Shown piece after piece: positions 18,392 through 27,449 of a DNA stretch of 64,000 nucleotides (position 1 is its first letter; each line of letters starts with the position of its first letter). This DNA is from Luteitalea pratensis (GTDB lineage: Bacteria; Acidobacteriota; Vicinamibacteria; Vicinamibacterales; Vicinamibacteraceae), in assembly GCF_001618865.1 (NCBI RefSeq), contig NZ_CP015136.1:2639001-2703000 (forward strand), written 5' to 3'. Below the pieces are notes generated by a model, which had not been told where the DNA came from, searched no databases, and was given only the letters and a program-made list of their open reading frames with translations. The translations under genes and the position numbers were made by a program.

Positions 18392-19180
18392 GTGCCGACA
18401 GAGTCAGCGAGAGACTGGGGTGTCCGGTGGCGGTTGTTCGTCTCCGAGGCGGTTGGGACGGCCGCGCTGGTACTGGGTGGACTGTCGATCGTGATTGTGA
18501 TGTCCGGTGCCGGCAGTCCCATGCCGGGCATCGTGCCGAACGAACGATTGCGGACGGCGTTGACCGCCTTTCTCTTCGGTTGCGTGGGGGCAGGGATCGC
18601 CCTCTCGCGCGTCGGGAGGGAAAGTGGGGCGCACATCAACCCGGCAGTCACCATGGGCTTCTGGTTGTGGCGAAAACTCGATGCGCGAGTGGCGGTGGGC
18701 TATGTCGTTGCGCAAATGTTGGGTGCCGGTGTTGGTGCGCTTCCACTCCTGGCATGGGGAGCGATGGGTCGAAGCGTCGTGTTCGGCGCCACGATCCCGG
18801 GCGTGGGCTACTCCACGGCAGCGGTCGTCATGGGTGAGGCGGTCACGACGTTTGGCCTGGTGACGACGTTGAGCATCTGTCTGGTGTTTCGACGCTTGCG
18901 TCCTTACACGCCGTTTGCGATCGCGGTCCTCTATGCGGTCATGGTGCCGCTCGAATCACACATCTCCGGTACCAGCACGAACCCCGCCCGTACCTTTGGT
19001 CCGGCGCTGATTTCGGGTCGCTGGGATGGATGGTGGATCTACTGGGTGGGTCCAATGGTCGGCATGCTGGCCGCCGTCCTCGTGTGCAGTCGCCTCGCGA
19101 AGCGCATCGAAGTCGCGAAGCTGTACCACTTCGAGAGTGACCGTCGGCGGCTGTTTCACCGGATGGCCGGCACCCGATAG
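18392..19180 (+). CDS. Aquaporin / MIP-family channel
   Basis: A 262-residue channel with six membrane helices and both NPA half-helices: HINPAVT (83-85) and STNPARTFGPAL (197-199). It moves water or small uncharged solutes such as glycerol. The arginine after the second NPA (NPAR) is the conserved filter residue. A GTG is used because it lies directly before the N-terminal helix; the frame is open far upstream, but that part lacks protein character. The C-terminal tail is longer than in minimal aquaporins and basic. Confidence 0.85.
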   Translation: MPTESARDWGVRWRLFVSEAVGTAALVLGGLSIVIVMSGAGSPMPGIVPNERLRTALTAFLFGCVGAGIALSRVGRESGAHINPAVTMGFWLWRKLDARVAVGYVVAQMLGAGVGALPLLAWGAMGRSVVFGATIPGVGYSTAAVVMGEAVTTFGLVTTLSICLVFRRLRPYTPFAIAVLYAVMVPLESHISGTSTNPARTFGPALISGRWDGWWIYWVGPMVGMLAAVLVCSRLAKRIEVAKLYHFESDRRRLFHRMAGTR

Positions 19181-19182
19181 AC

Positions 19183-19284
19183 ATGCCGGATGCCTGGGAC
19201 CTGTACGATCCCTCGGGCAATACGTTGTTCGTGATCGGGCCGATCCGCCGGGAACCCTGGCGTCCGCTCTGTGCGTCGACCTGA
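19183..19284 (+). pseudogene. Possible remnant of a VOC/glyoxalase-type gene end
   Basis: A 33-codon frame begins two bases after the aquaporin stop and encodes WDLYDPSGNTLFVIGPI. This resembles the last beta-strands of glyoxalase/bleomycin-resistance proteins, where a DPxGN motif precedes the final strand. It ends inside a GTCGACCTGAAGGTCGAC palindrome, which supplies the stop codon. It may be a gene tail left after a deletion, or chance. Confidence 0.25.
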
Positions 19285-19301
19285 AGGTCGACGCCTACAC
19301 T
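19271..19301. repeat. GTCGAC-type palindrome
   Basis: GCGTCGACCTGAAGGTCGACGC followed by CTACAC, the same element as at 5254, 8222 and 10705. Confidence 0.75.
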
Positions 19302-19338
19302 GTGTGAGCTGGCATTGTGTGAGTTGGGCCGCGCGACC

Positions 19339-19920
19339 TCACGGCACGGCCTCTGACGCCTCGTCGATGGCTCGCAGGCGTCGCAGGGCGTGGCCGACCG
19401 CCGCCGCGCACTGGCGGCCGTCGAGATCGCCCGAAGCCTCCGCGAGCACGTCGACGATCTCGTCGAGCGTGATGAAGCCCACGGCCGACACCGTCGCGGT
19501 CGTTCCCGTCGCGCGCAAGTGCGGCATGTGTCGCAGGCGTGTCCGCTCGCCGGCCGAGGCGACAAACACCACGGCACACGTCGGCGTCCTGGTGGCCGCT
19601 CGGACCCGGGCAACCGCCGCGCGGGCCTCGGCGCGCTCGGCTCGCGCGTCGCCCCGCCATATCCACGGCACGATGCCCCACGTCATCACCGCGCTGGCGA
19701 GGAGCCACAGCGGCGGCATCCCCGGCATCCGCGCGAACTGCACGTGCTGCGACTCGCGTGGCATCGCCGGGACGACGTCGAGGGCGAACGCGCGAGCCCC
19801 GACACGCCGCTGCCAGTAGCCGACGGGCAGGGCCGGGAGCACGTGCGCGAGGCCCTGGGCGGCGACAAGGTTGCGGATGGTCCAGGGAGCACGAGGCTGC
19901 AACTTCTGGCGGCTAGCCAT
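19339..19920 (-). CDS. Unknown protein with one membrane segment
   Basis: I do not recognise this 193-residue protein. It has a basic N-terminus, a hydrophobic stretch around residues 70-88 (PPLWLLASAVMTWGIVPWIW) that could span the membrane once, then an alanine/arginine-rich region and a C-terminal helical part. Its start lies within the end of the upstream small gene (8-base overlap), which suggests coupled translation. A longer open frame on the opposite strand is arginine- and histidine-rich and looks like a shadow. The coding assignment is moderate. Confidence 0.5.
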   Translation of the reverse strand: MASRQKLQPRAPWTIRNLVAAQGLAHVLPALPVGYWQRRVGARAFALDVVPAMPRESQHVQFARMPGMPPLWLLASAVMTWGIVPWIWRGDARAERAEARAAVARVRAATRTPTCAVVFVASAGERTRLRHMPHLRATGTTATVSAVGFITLDEIVDVLAEASGDLDGRQCAAAVGHALRRLRAIDEASEAVP

Positions 19921-20173
19921 GCGCGTCCCCCGAGTGTTGCCGGAGGAAGGTCAGCGGCGCGGTGGCCGGCCCGAAGGCCCGTCGCGCTCGTGTCCAGAGG
20001 TCGCGCGCGTCTTCACGCGGGCAGGCGTCCTGGTCGCCGCACGGACAAGGGGCCGATGCGCCGTGGCGGCGCAGGTGCGCCACCATGCGGTCGTGCCAGA
20101 TGCAGAGTTCTTCGACGAGATCGGCCGCGGCGCCATCACCGCTCGCGACCAGGTACCGGTACGGGGTTGTCAC
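19913..20173 (-). CDS. Small unknown protein with a CPCGDQDAC cysteine cluster
   Basis: An 86-residue protein I do not recognise. It begins MTTPYRYLVASGDGAAADLV and carries a helix with WHDRMVAHLRRHG, then three cysteines in CPCGDQDAC that could bind a metal. The GTG start is chosen because GGGAGGAGG lies nine bases before it; an ATG 18 codons upstream has no such site. It overlaps the following unknown gene by eight bases. No other neighbour suggests a role. Confidence 0.5.
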   Translation of the reverse strand: MTTPYRYLVASGDGAAADLVEELCIWHDRMVAHLRRHGASAPCPCGDQDACPREDARDLWTRARRAFGPATAPLTFLRQHSGDAHG

Positions 20174-20491
20174 GAAAATGTACCTCCTCCCGCGCGACGG
20201 CGATCTCGGCAGATGCACGAGGACCACGTCGCCGGGATGGGCAACGAAAACTGGTGCGGATTCGAGGGGAGGCTGGGTCGCCGGAAGTGGCTCGCTCGCG
20301 AGCCGTGTCGCTACCGGCGACCGGCGATCGGGAAGATGCGGACCCTCATGTCGAAGGATCGACGGGTACGCGGCACGAGCAGGCGAGTGCAGATGGGAGA
20401 CATGTCCGAGAGAACCTGATCGAGGCTATCGCCTATGCGGGGCGGGGTCAAGTTCACCCGGCCCTCAGGCTGCAGCCTGCAGGCTGCGATG
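20174..20491. other. Intergenic region, mostly without visible features
   Basis: Apart from the ribosome-binding site of the small unknown gene, the only structure is a nested inverted repeat at about 20467-20487 (CAGGCTGCAGCCTGCAGGCTGC), 5 bases past the tatC stop. The same CTGCAG-based module appears near 31.27 kb. No gene is evident. Confidence 0.5.
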
Positions 20492-21277
20492 CTACGCCGC
20501 CGGCCGGCGAGGCGCGAACGCCCACGCGATCGCGATGCTGAGCACATAGAGCCCCAGCATCGGCAGGGCCAGCGTGACCTGGCTGACGGGACTGCCATCC
20601 GGGGTGACGATGGCCGCGACGATGAAGACGCCGAGCACGGCGTACTTGATGTGACGCAGCATCCAGCGCGCCGTGACGATCCGCATCCGAGCCAGGAACA
20701 TCGTCAGCGTCGGCAACTGGAACGCGAGTGCACACGCGAGCATCATGCGCATGTACAACGACAGCGCCGACGACACGCGCGGCTGGAATTCCACGAAGCC
20801 GTTGGCGAAGCTTGCGAAGAACCGCGAGGCGGCCGGAAAGCTCACGTAGTGGGAGAAGGCCGCGCCGCCGAGGAAACACAGCGTGGCCGAGAGCACGAAG
20901 GGGATCGCGAGACGCTTCTCGTGGACGTACAGCCCTGGCGCGATGAACATCCAGGCCTGGAGCATGAGCGCCGGCGCGGCGATCATCAGGCCGGCGAGGA
21001 AGGAGATCTGCAGGGAAGCGACGAACATCTCCGCGCCATCGGTGTAGATCAGGTGACCGCCTGGCGGGAGGGCTTCACGCAACGGGGTCATCACGAACGT
21101 GAAGATCCGGTCCGAGAAGAACAGGCTGACACAGAAGCCCACGAACGTGGCGGCCAGCGAGATGATCAGGCGCCGACGAAGTTCCTCGAGGTGATCGAGG
21201 AACCCCATGCGGCCACCGAGCGCCTCCCCGCCTTCGTAGAACTGGTCGTCCTGTTCGTACTTCTCGAGTGCCGACAT
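20492..21277 (-). CDS. tatC: Twin-arginine translocase subunit TatC
   Basis: The integral-membrane receptor of the Tat pathway, which exports folded proteins with RR signal peptides. The 261-residue protein has the family signature MGFLDHLEELRRRLIISL near residue 24, with the conserved glutamate that contacts the twin arginines, and six predicted helices including APALMLQAWMFIAPGLYVHEKR. No tatA or tatB is nearby. Two likely Tat substrates, the molybdenum hydroxylase and the serine dehydratase, are encoded in this window. It follows the lytic transglycosylase gene by four bases, so the two are probably co-transcribed. Confidence 0.95.
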   Translation of the reverse strand: MSALEKYEQDDQFYEGGEALGGRMGFLDHLEELRRRLIISLAATFVGFCVSLFFSDRIFTFVMTPLREALPPGGHLIYTDGAEMFVASLQISFLAGLMIAAPALMLQAWMFIAPGLYVHEKRLAIPFVLSATLCFLGGAAFSHYVSFPAASRFFASFANGFVEFQPRVSSALSLYMRMMLACALAFQLPTLTMFLARMRIVTARWMLRHIKYAVLGVFIVAAIVTPDGSPVSQVTLALPMLGLYVLSIAIAWAFAPRRPAA

Positions 21278-21281
21278 CCGG

Positions 21282-22832
21282 TCACCGACTCCCCGCGGCG
21301 GCCGGCCGCGACCTCTCGCGTGCGGCCCGCTGCTCGGCCACGGCCTTGTAGGCGGTGTAGTACTTGTAGATGTTGCTCACGTAGTCCACGGTTTCGCGCC
21401 CGATCTCCCGGCCCGCGACGACTTCGACGTTGCGGAACCACACGTTGGGATCCAGGCCCATCTCCTTCGCCTTGTCGCGCAAGCCGGCCACGCGCGCCGG
21501 TCCGGCATTATAGGACGCCAGTGCGAAGAGGCCCTTGTTGAGGCGATCCATCGGCGCGTTCGCGAAGTAGTGGTCCATCATGAAGCGCAGGTACTTCGTG
21601 CCGGCGTGGATGTTGCCGTCGATGGTGCGGACGTTGGCGATGCCGACGTTCTTGTCCCTCGCGGTGGCCGGCCTGACTTGCATCACGCCGACCGCACCCG
21701 CGCGGCTGCGGCGAGAATGGTCCAATTGCGACTCCTGGTAGGCCTGCGAGACGATGAGGAGCCAGTCCATATCGTACTGGGCGCCGTACTTCTGGAAGTA
21801 CTGCACGAGGGCGCGGAACCTCGCGAGGTCGGCGGCGGCGGTGGGGTTCTGCAGGCGGCTCGCATCACGGAAATAGCGGTTGAAGACGACATTGCCGAAC
21901 GTGGTGCCGGTGCGATGCGTGCGCACGAAATCGTTGACGAGCCCGCGGAAGACGGGCGCGCCCTTGCGAATGGCGAGGGCGGTTGCGGCGTCGGTCCTGA
22001 GCGCCACGTCCTGGTGGACGGTCACGTGGTCGTACAGTTGCGTCCACAACTGCGCGGTCGCGTCCTTGACCACCGTCATCGGCACGATGCCGGCATCGGT
22101 CATCTCGAGCAGGTCCTCGTCCTCCAGGAGTTCGTCAGCGGGCTCGATCTGCACCGGAGCCAGGCCCTCTCGTGCCAACTGCGCATTGAGGGCGACCAGG
22201 TCCTCGTAGTAACTGCTCGATTTCCGGACGTGCACCTGCCGGCCGGAGAGGTCCTGGATGCGGGTCACCGCCGGAATGCCTGGCGCTGTGACGACGATCT
22301 CCCGGATGCCGGTCTTGGTCGGATCCGAGAAATCCACCTGCGCCCGCCGGGCCTCGGTCACCGTGAAGCCGCCGACCGCGATGTCGCCGTAGCCCTCGGC
22401 CAGGGCGGTCAGCAGGCGATCGCGGCTCGTCGGAATGATCACGATCTTGGGCGGCACCGTGCCCTTCGGGACGCTTTTCGCGAGCTCGCGTTCGAACTCG
22501 GTCAGCACGTCGAACGCGAGGCCGCGCTGCGTCGCGCCATCGAGGAAGTAGTACGTCCGGCCATACGGCACGAGGGCGCGCACGAAGCGCCGCCCCTGCA
22601 TCTGGTCGAAATCGCCGGTCAGCCTGGCATTGAGCTGCAGGAGTTCCGCCGCCTTCAGGTCCTGGAGCGGCAGGGGCGTCCCGTTCGACCCGGCGGCCCG
22701 GTCACCAGATGCTGGCGCAGATGGGCGGCTGCACGCGGCAGGGATCAACGACGTGGCGGCGAGGAGGAGGCCAATTGCCAGTCGCGTACGAGGGCGCAGG
22801 ACGGCGTCGAAACAGGGCGTGCGGAGCATCAT
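21282..22832 (-). CDS. MltF-like membrane-bound lytic murein transglycosylase
   Basis: A 516-residue lipoprotein: the signal ends in the lipobox IPAAC. It joins a family-3 solute-binding-like domain (about 65-300: VPYGRTYYFLDG, YGDIAVGGFTVTEARR) to a C-terminal SLT transglycosylase domain, with the catalytic glutamate in AYQESQLD and then GAVGVMQVRPATA and ALASYNAGPARV. This is the MltF (YfhD) architecture: the enzyme cleaves peptidoglycan glycan strands at the membrane, and the first domain is thought to regulate it. tatC follows four bases later. Confidence 0.92.
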   Translation of the reverse strand: MMLRTPCFDAVLRPRTRLAIGLLLAATSLIPAACSRPSAPASGDRAAGSNGTPLPLQDLKAAELLQLNARLTGDFDQMQGRRFVRALVPYGRTYYFLDGATQRGLAFDVLTEFERELAKSVPKGTVPPKIVIIPTSRDRLLTALAEGYGDIAVGGFTVTEARRAQVDFSDPTKTGIREIVVTAPGIPAVTRIQDLSGRQVHVRKSSSYYEDLVALNAQLAREGLAPVQIEPADELLEDEDLLEMTDAGIVPMTVVKDATAQLWTQLYDHVTVHQDVALRTDAATALAIRKGAPVFRGLVNDFVRTHRTGTTFGNVVFNRYFRDASRLQNPTAAADLARFRALVQYFQKYGAQYDMDWLLIVSQAYQESQLDHSRRSRAGAVGVMQVRPATARDKNVGIANVRTIDGNIHAGTKYLRFMMDHYFANAPMDRLNKGLFALASYNAGPARVAGLRDKAKEMGLDPNVWFRNVEVVAGREIGRETVDYVSNIYKYYTAYKAVAEQRAARERSRPAAAGSR

Positions 22833-23126
22833 GTATCACCAGGCAGGGCGAAAACTGCCGACCCAAGCGCGTCGGCACCCTGCCGCACGCGTCGCCCATG
22901 GAACCTCACGGTCTGACGGTCAGAGTATCCCGGTGCAGCACCGGGCGCCACCATACTCGTCGTCCTTTCGGTGCCGTGCGGTGCCCGCGGGTCGGGAAGC
23001 CTGCCTGGACGCACCCCGCACTCGACGCCTTGCCCGCCGGGTTGGCGTGACGTGCGGGACGCTCTCGTTTCGACCTTGGTGTGGTCGTCGGCGGTGCGGC
23101 GCTTCCTGTATGGTGGTCCGCGCACG

Positions 23127-24212
23127 ATGTGTCGCCGTGTCCTGGCAGTCATGGCCATCCGCACCCCAGCTGCCCCGACGGGCGCCCGTGTTCTCGCCTG
23201 CATCGGCGTTGTCCTGGGGCTGGGCCTGATCGGCGCGACCCCCTCCGTGGCCGGCCCCAAGGTGGACACGGTGGTCCTCGACAACGGTAATCGCCTGACC
23301 TGCGAGATCAAGCAACTGGAACGCGGTCGTCTCACCATGTCGACCGACGCGCTCGACACGGTGCGTGTCTACTCGGGCCGGATCCGGGAGATCGTGAGTC
23401 CCCGCCAGTTCGAGGTGGAACGGGCTGATGGCACGCTGCATTTCGGCGCGTTGGCGACGACGCAGCCACGCGGCGTGCGCGTCGAGATCTCCCCCGGATC
23501 CGGTATCGATCTGCAGTTGGACGACATCGTCCGCATCACGCCGATCGAAGCCAGTGTGTGGCAGCGGATGGACGGCCACGTGGACCTGGGGTTCAGCTTT
23601 GCGAAGGCCGATCTGGAGACGCGCTACACGGTCAACGCCGACACCGAGTACAAGAGCAAGCGCTACGCCGCTGAGGTCGTCCTCGCATCGCAGATCACCA
23701 GCCGCGAGGACGCCGAGCGTCTGGCCCGCAACCAGTTGACGCTGTCAGGCAGCCGGCGCGTGGGCCCGCGCTGGTCGGGTGGCACCATCCTGCAGCTCCA
23801 GCAGAACGAAGAACTGTCGATTGACCTGCGCACCGTGGCCGGTGCTGGCGTGACGCGTTATCTCGCGCAGTCCAATCGCACGAATCTGACCCTGTTTGCC
23901 GGCCTGGCATACACGCGCGAGCAGTTCACGGGTGAGGAGATCAAGGGTCGCGCCGAGGTCCTGGTGGGCAGCAACTGGGACTGGTTCACCGTCACCAACG
24001 ACCACGTCGACCTGTCAACCCAGGTGCTGTCGTTCTTCGGCGTCACCGGCGGATCGCGCACCCGGCTCGAGTTGCAGAGCGCGGCGCGGTTCGAGTTCCT
24101 GAAGGACTTCTACTTCAGCGTCAATGGCTATGGCAGCTTCGATTCACATCCGCCCGAGGGGCGGGCCAACAGCGACGTCGGCATGAGCCTCGCGCTGGGG
24201 TGGAGCTTCTAA
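23127..24212 (+). CDS. Exported DUF481-type outer-membrane protein
   Basis: A 361-residue exported protein. After the signal peptide (ending near PSVAGP) comes a short beta domain (VVLDNGNRLTCEIKQLERGRL and the following strands). The C-terminal part is a DUF481 (YdiY-like) barrel of alternating strands, ending VGMSLALGWSF as outer-membrane proteins do. DUF481 proteins are described as salt-induced outer-membrane proteins, and their substrate is unknown. A second ATG eight codons downstream is an equally good start. No promoter is clear. Confidence 0.8.
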   Translation: MCRRVLAVMAIRTPAAPTGARVLACIGVVLGLGLIGATPSVAGPKVDTVVLDNGNRLTCEIKQLERGRLTMSTDALDTVRVYSGRIREIVSPRQFEVERADGTLHFGALATTQPRGVRVEISPGSGIDLQLDDIVRITPIEASVWQRMDGHVDLGFSFAKADLETRYTVNADTEYKSKRYAAEVVLASQITSREDAERLARNQLTLSGSRRVGPRWSGGTILQLQQNEELSIDLRTVAGAGVTRYLAQSNRTNLTLFAGLAYTREQFTGEEIKGRAEVLVGSNWDWFTVTNDHVDLSTQVLSFFGVTGGSRTRLELQSAARFEFLKDFYFSVNGYGSFDSHPPEGRANSDVGMSLALGWSF

Positions 24213-24231
24213 CAGGAGCGCAGGAACACAG

Positions 24232-24262
24232 GAACCGGGAATCGGGAATCGGAACCCGGAAA
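24232..24262. repeat. GGGAATC-type heptamer run
   Basis: Short tandem run AACCGGGAATCGGGAATCGG with degenerate neighbours, of the same 7-base class as elsewhere. Confidence 0.7.
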
Positions 24263-24297
24263 CAGAAAGAGCAGGATCGCATGTGCGACCCTGCTCT
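24258..24297 (-). terminator. Rho-independent terminator of the minus-strand envelope operon
   Basis: On the minus strand GAGCAGG-G-TCGCA pairs with TGCGA-T-CCTGCTC around a two-base loop, with a single mismatch in the stem, and is followed by CTTTCTGTTTC. It lies about 50 bases past the stop of the 836-residue exported protein. Confidence 0.65.
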
Positions 24298-24305
24298 CGA
24301 ACTGC

Positions 24306-24342
24306 CCTGAGATCCTGAGGTCCTGAGGTCCTGAGGTCCTGA
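24306..24342. repeat. TCCTGAG heptamer tandem repeat
   Basis: About five copies of a 7-base unit, TCCTGAG, begin at the end of the terminator and finish directly beside the stop codon of the minus-strand gene. Confidence 0.85.
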
Positions 24343-24343
24343 T

Positions 24344-26854
24344 CTATCTCCGTCGGCCGCCGCCGCCGCGCATACCGCCGCCGCCGTAGCCGCGGGATCC
24401 GCCACTCGGGCTCGGACGGTAGGTGCTGCCGGCGGTACGCGATCCGCCGCTGCCCTTGTAACTGCCGTAGTCACGCGTCCGCTGCGACCCTTGCGCGCGA
24501 GCGGCGGCGTCCCGATCGAGCTGGCTTGTCGTCGGTGAGGACGCACCGCGATCGCCGGCACGGTCGCCGGCACGCTGCTGCGCCGCATCGCGCTGTGCCT
24601 GCGTCGGCTGCGGGCGATCGGCGTTGTTCCAGTTGCCGTTGTCGTACTTCTGCCAGGAGTCGCCGTCCTTGCGATAGACGTTGCCGTCGCGGCCCGCGTA
24701 GACGTCGCCGTCTCCGGTCCGGATCGCGGTGCCGCCGCCCTGACCGGGACCGCGTCGCGAGACCGCCGCGCCGCCCTCGTCGGTGCGTGTGACGCGCGTC
24801 GTGTTCCCCGTGACGTTGTTGGTGACGCGCGCGGTGCGCGCCCAATCATCGCCGCGCTGCACCGCCGTGCTGCCCCAGCTGCCGTACACGCCGGCACCCT
24901 GGCGGGTCGCGCCGTATGCGCCGGTCCGCGGGTTGTACGCCTGTCCATAGGCGCGTCCCCCTCCCGGTCCCCACGCGGCCGCGCCGCGCGAGTACGTGCC
25001 GGTCCGCGGGTTGTACCGCGCGCTCACTCCGGCGCCGCCGTAGGGGCCGTACGCCACTGCCGACCGTCCGTACGCTCCGGTCCACGGGTTGTAGTACGCG
25101 CCATATCCGTACGTCGGATAGAACGGGTAGTAGTACGGATACCCGCCGTAGAAGCCGTAGTAGGGCGGGTAGTAGTAGCCAGTGCCCCAGACCGCGCAGC
25201 CGTAGGCCACCATCACGCCCGTATAGCCGGCCACGGTTGCAAACGTCACCCACTCATCGTTGTCGTCATCGTCTTCGACCGTGACGTACGTGACGTTGTG
25301 CGAGGGCGAGCTGGCCGGGATCGTGTAGATGTCCTTCGGCACGGTGCTGGTGACTTCCCAGGGACCGGTGGCCGTCTTGGCCATGAACCACACGCCCTGG
25401 AAGCACATGTAGTACAGGTCGCCGACCTTGATGATGTCCTTGTCGGTGTTGACCGCCCGGGCCACCGTGGTGGTGGGGACCGGCTCGAAGTTCGGATCGC
25501 CCTGGTAGGCGACGTCAGGTGCCTGCAACTGCTTCTTGCTGACACGCGCCGTCTGCGGTACCTGCGCGAGCAGCACGGCCTCGGCGGCCTGCTGCGTACC
25601 GGGCACGGCGGCGAGGACGCGGGAGCGAGGGTGTTCGAGCGGAACCTCCTGGAATTCCTTTGGCAGGTTCGGCGTCGCGAACGTCCACGGCCCCTTGACG
25701 TCAGCCGCCGAGAACCAGCGGCCCGCCACGAGGTAATACAGCGGCCCGGTCTGCCCCATGCGGAAGACGTCGCTCTCGGTGTTCGAGAGCCAGAGCAGTT
25801 TCGTGTTCGCCACCACCAGGTAGCTCGGCTTGCCGCGAACCAGGATCAGTTCGGCCGGCACCTGGCTGACGTACACCATCGGCACCTGCCCCTTCGCGAG
25901 TGCCTTACCCGGTAACGCCGCCTTGACTTCCTTCCAGTTGTCGTCGGCGGGCAGCTTGGTGAAGCTGGCGGGCAGCTTGCCCGCGGCCTCCCACGGCCCG
26001 TTCAGGGCGGTTGCCTTCAGCCAGCTGTCGTTGTTGCGGAGGTAATACGTCTTGCTGGGATCGTGGAGGAACAGATCCCAGTTGGTGTTGACCGCGTATT
26101 TCAGGTCGTTGTTGGCGATCTGCGACCAGATCGGCTCGCCATCGAGGTTCATCAGTACGGCGGGCGTCTCGCTGTAGAAAATGGCGGGCGGATCGGCCTT
26201 CAGGTCCTTGACCTCGCGCGGAATGATCTTGCTCGTATCCACGCCCGCGAGGACGCGATCGAGGCCGATGATCCGTTCGCGTTCGGGAATGGCCCTCGTG
26301 ATCTCGTCGGTCAGTTCCCGCACCTGCTCCTTCTGTACCTGCGGGAAGTTTGCCTCCGTGATCTTCAGGGGGGAGAAGTTCACGAGTCGATCGGCCGTGG
26401 ACACCTTGGTGTCGGACTCGATCCTGACGGTGCCGAGCGCCGGCTTCTCGGCGGTGCGCGCCTGCCACGACACGGCCGAATACGCGACCATGTGCTTCTG
26501 GTCGGTCCATTCGGCGACCTGCGGCTGGTAGACCAGGATCTTGCCGCCACTCGCCGTCGCGTAGGCACGGGGCCAGCCGCCGTCGGCCGGGGCAGTCGCC
26601 GACGGCGCGGCCGTGGCGATCGGGGCCGAGCCCGGGACGGCAACTGGCGTCTGGGCCTTCCTGACAGTCGATCCGCTCGCGGGGGCCGGGCTCGTCGGCG
26701 CTGCCGGCTTGGCCGGGGCCGGTGCGGCGGCCTTGGGGGCCGCCGGCGCCGGCGTCTGCGCCTGGAGCAATGGTGTCACCGGAGAGGTGAGCATCGAAGC
26801 CACGGCGAGCAGGGCCACTCGCCGTCTGGCCGGGTGAGGACGCGTAGGCCTCAT
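24344..26854 (-). CDS. Large exported protein with repeated YY-W-GPW modules and Gly/Tyr-rich tail
   Basis: An 836-residue exported protein. The signal peptide is followed by an alanine/proline-rich linker (about 35-95). A folded region contains three related modules with the pattern YYL..W..A...GPW (NDSWLKATALNGPW, GRWFSAADVKGPW, GVWFMAKTATGPW). After an acidic patch (EDDDDNDEW) and one membrane-like segment comes a tyrosine/glycine-rich region with YNPRTGTYSRGAAAWGPGG-type repeats, ending in a basic GGGGRRR tail. Proteins of this look are sometimes labelled carbohydrate-binding family V/XII; I cannot confirm that. AAAGGAA precedes the ATG. It follows the small two-repeat protein by 46 bases and so lies under the same sigma-54-like promoter. 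Confidence 0.8.
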   Translation of the reverse strand: MRPTRPHPARRRVALLAVASMLTSPVTPLLQAQTPAPAAPKAAAPAPAKPAAPTSPAPASGSTVRKAQTPVAVPGSAPIATAAPSATAPADGGWPRAYATASGGKILVYQPQVAEWTDQKHMVAYSAVSWQARTAEKPALGTVRIESDTKVSTADRLVNFSPLKITEANFPQVQKEQVRELTDEITRAIPERERIIGLDRVLAGVDTSKIIPREVKDLKADPPAIFYSETPAVLMNLDGEPIWSQIANNDLKYAVNTNWDLFLHDPSKTYYLRNNDSWLKATALNGPWEAAGKLPASFTKLPADDNWKEVKAALPGKALAKGQVPMVYVSQVPAELILVRGKPSYLVVANTKLLWLSNTESDVFRMGQTGPLYYLVAGRWFSAADVKGPWTFATPNLPKEFQEVPLEHPRSRVLAAVPGTQQAAEAVLLAQVPQTARVSKKQLQAPDVAYQGDPNFEPVPTTTVARAVNTDKDIIKVGDLYYMCFQGVWFMAKTATGPWEVTSTVPKDIYTIPASSPSHNVTYVTVEDDDDNDEWVTFATVAGYTGVMVAYGCAVWGTGYYYPPYYGFYGGYPYYYPFYPTYGYGAYYNPWTGAYGRSAVAYGPYGGAGVSARYNPRTGTYSRGAAAWGPGGGRAYGQAYNPRTGAYGATRQGAGVYGSWGSTAVQRGDDWARTARVTNNVTGNTTRVTRTDEGGAAVSRRGPGQGGGTAIRTGDGDVYAGRDGNVYRKDGDSWQKYDNGNWNNADRPQPTQAQRDAAQQRAGDRAGDRGASSPTTSQLDRDAAARAQGSQRTRDYGSYKGSGGSRTAGSTYRPSPSGGSRGYGGGGMRGGGGRRR

Positions 26855-26900
26855 CGTTGGTTCCTTTCGGTCACGAGGCGCGCGGAGGTGACCGCGCGCC

Positions 26901-27449
26901 TCACTGGCCGTCCAACGACAGGATCATCGCGGCGGTCCAGGTGATGTCGAGCCTGTCGCCGACCTTCACCTTCGCGAGCGCCGCCTTGTCTTCGACGCGC
27001 GAGGTGTAGGTCCAGTTATTCGGGCCCTTGAACGTGATAGACGGCACCGACTGGTCTATGGCCGTAATGGTCGCGGTGATCGTGCGCTGGGCGCCCACGG
27101 TTCCCGCCGCCTGGCCCTCCGCGGCCCTGGTCGTCGAGGCCGTCTTCGTGTCCGTGTCCGGTTCGCCGGGGGCCTTGAGGCGCAGGACGATGTTGTCGTA
27201 GTACTTGGCGGTGATCTTGTCGCCGACCTTCAGGGTGTCGAAGCGCTTGATCTCCTTGCCCACGCGCGCCACCGTGTAGGTGCCGTCGCTCTTCTTCAGC
27301 GTCACTTCGCGGGTGGACGTCTCGATCGCTTCCACCGTGGCGGTCTCGGTCTTCATCTCGCCGGTGAGCGTCTTGGTCATCTGGGCGCCGGCACCGGTGG
27401 CGACGAGCGCAAACAGGGCGGCGAGCGAAGAGGTCTTCAGGGAACGCAT
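26901..27449 (-). CDS. Small exported protein with two related beta domains
   Basis: A 182-residue exported protein of unknown function. After the signal peptide (ending AGAQ) come two similar units of about 55 residues: VEAIETSTREVTLKKSDG to KVGDKITAKYYDNIVLRL, and ITAIDQSVPSITFKG to KVGDRLDITWTAAMILSL. The KVGD turn is shared, which points to internal duplication. The downstream start is used because AAGGAGCT precedes it; the longer open frame lacks a site. It is the first gene of an operon with the 836-residue exported protein, and a strong sigma-54-like element lies about 77 bases before it. Confidence 0.8.
   Translation of the reverse strand: MRSLKTSSLAALFALVATGAGAQMTKTLTGEMKTETATVEAIETSTREVTLKKSDGTYTVARVGKEIKRFDTLKVGDKITAKYYDNIVLRLKAPGEPDTDTKTASTTRAAEGQAAGTVGAQRTITATITAIDQSVPSITFKGPNNWTYTSRVEDKAALAKVKVGDRLDITWTAAMILSLDGQ

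Noticed and set aside
19390-20541. 383-codon plus-strand frame opposite the two small unknown genes
   Set aside because: Arginine/histidine-rich without structure, whereas the minus-strand pair has a good ribosome-binding site, an 8-base overlap and normal composition.
20311-20598. Minus-strand frame between tatC and the small unknown gene
   Set aside because: Most of it overlaps the tatC end in another frame, and the rest lacks a start signal or family resemblance.
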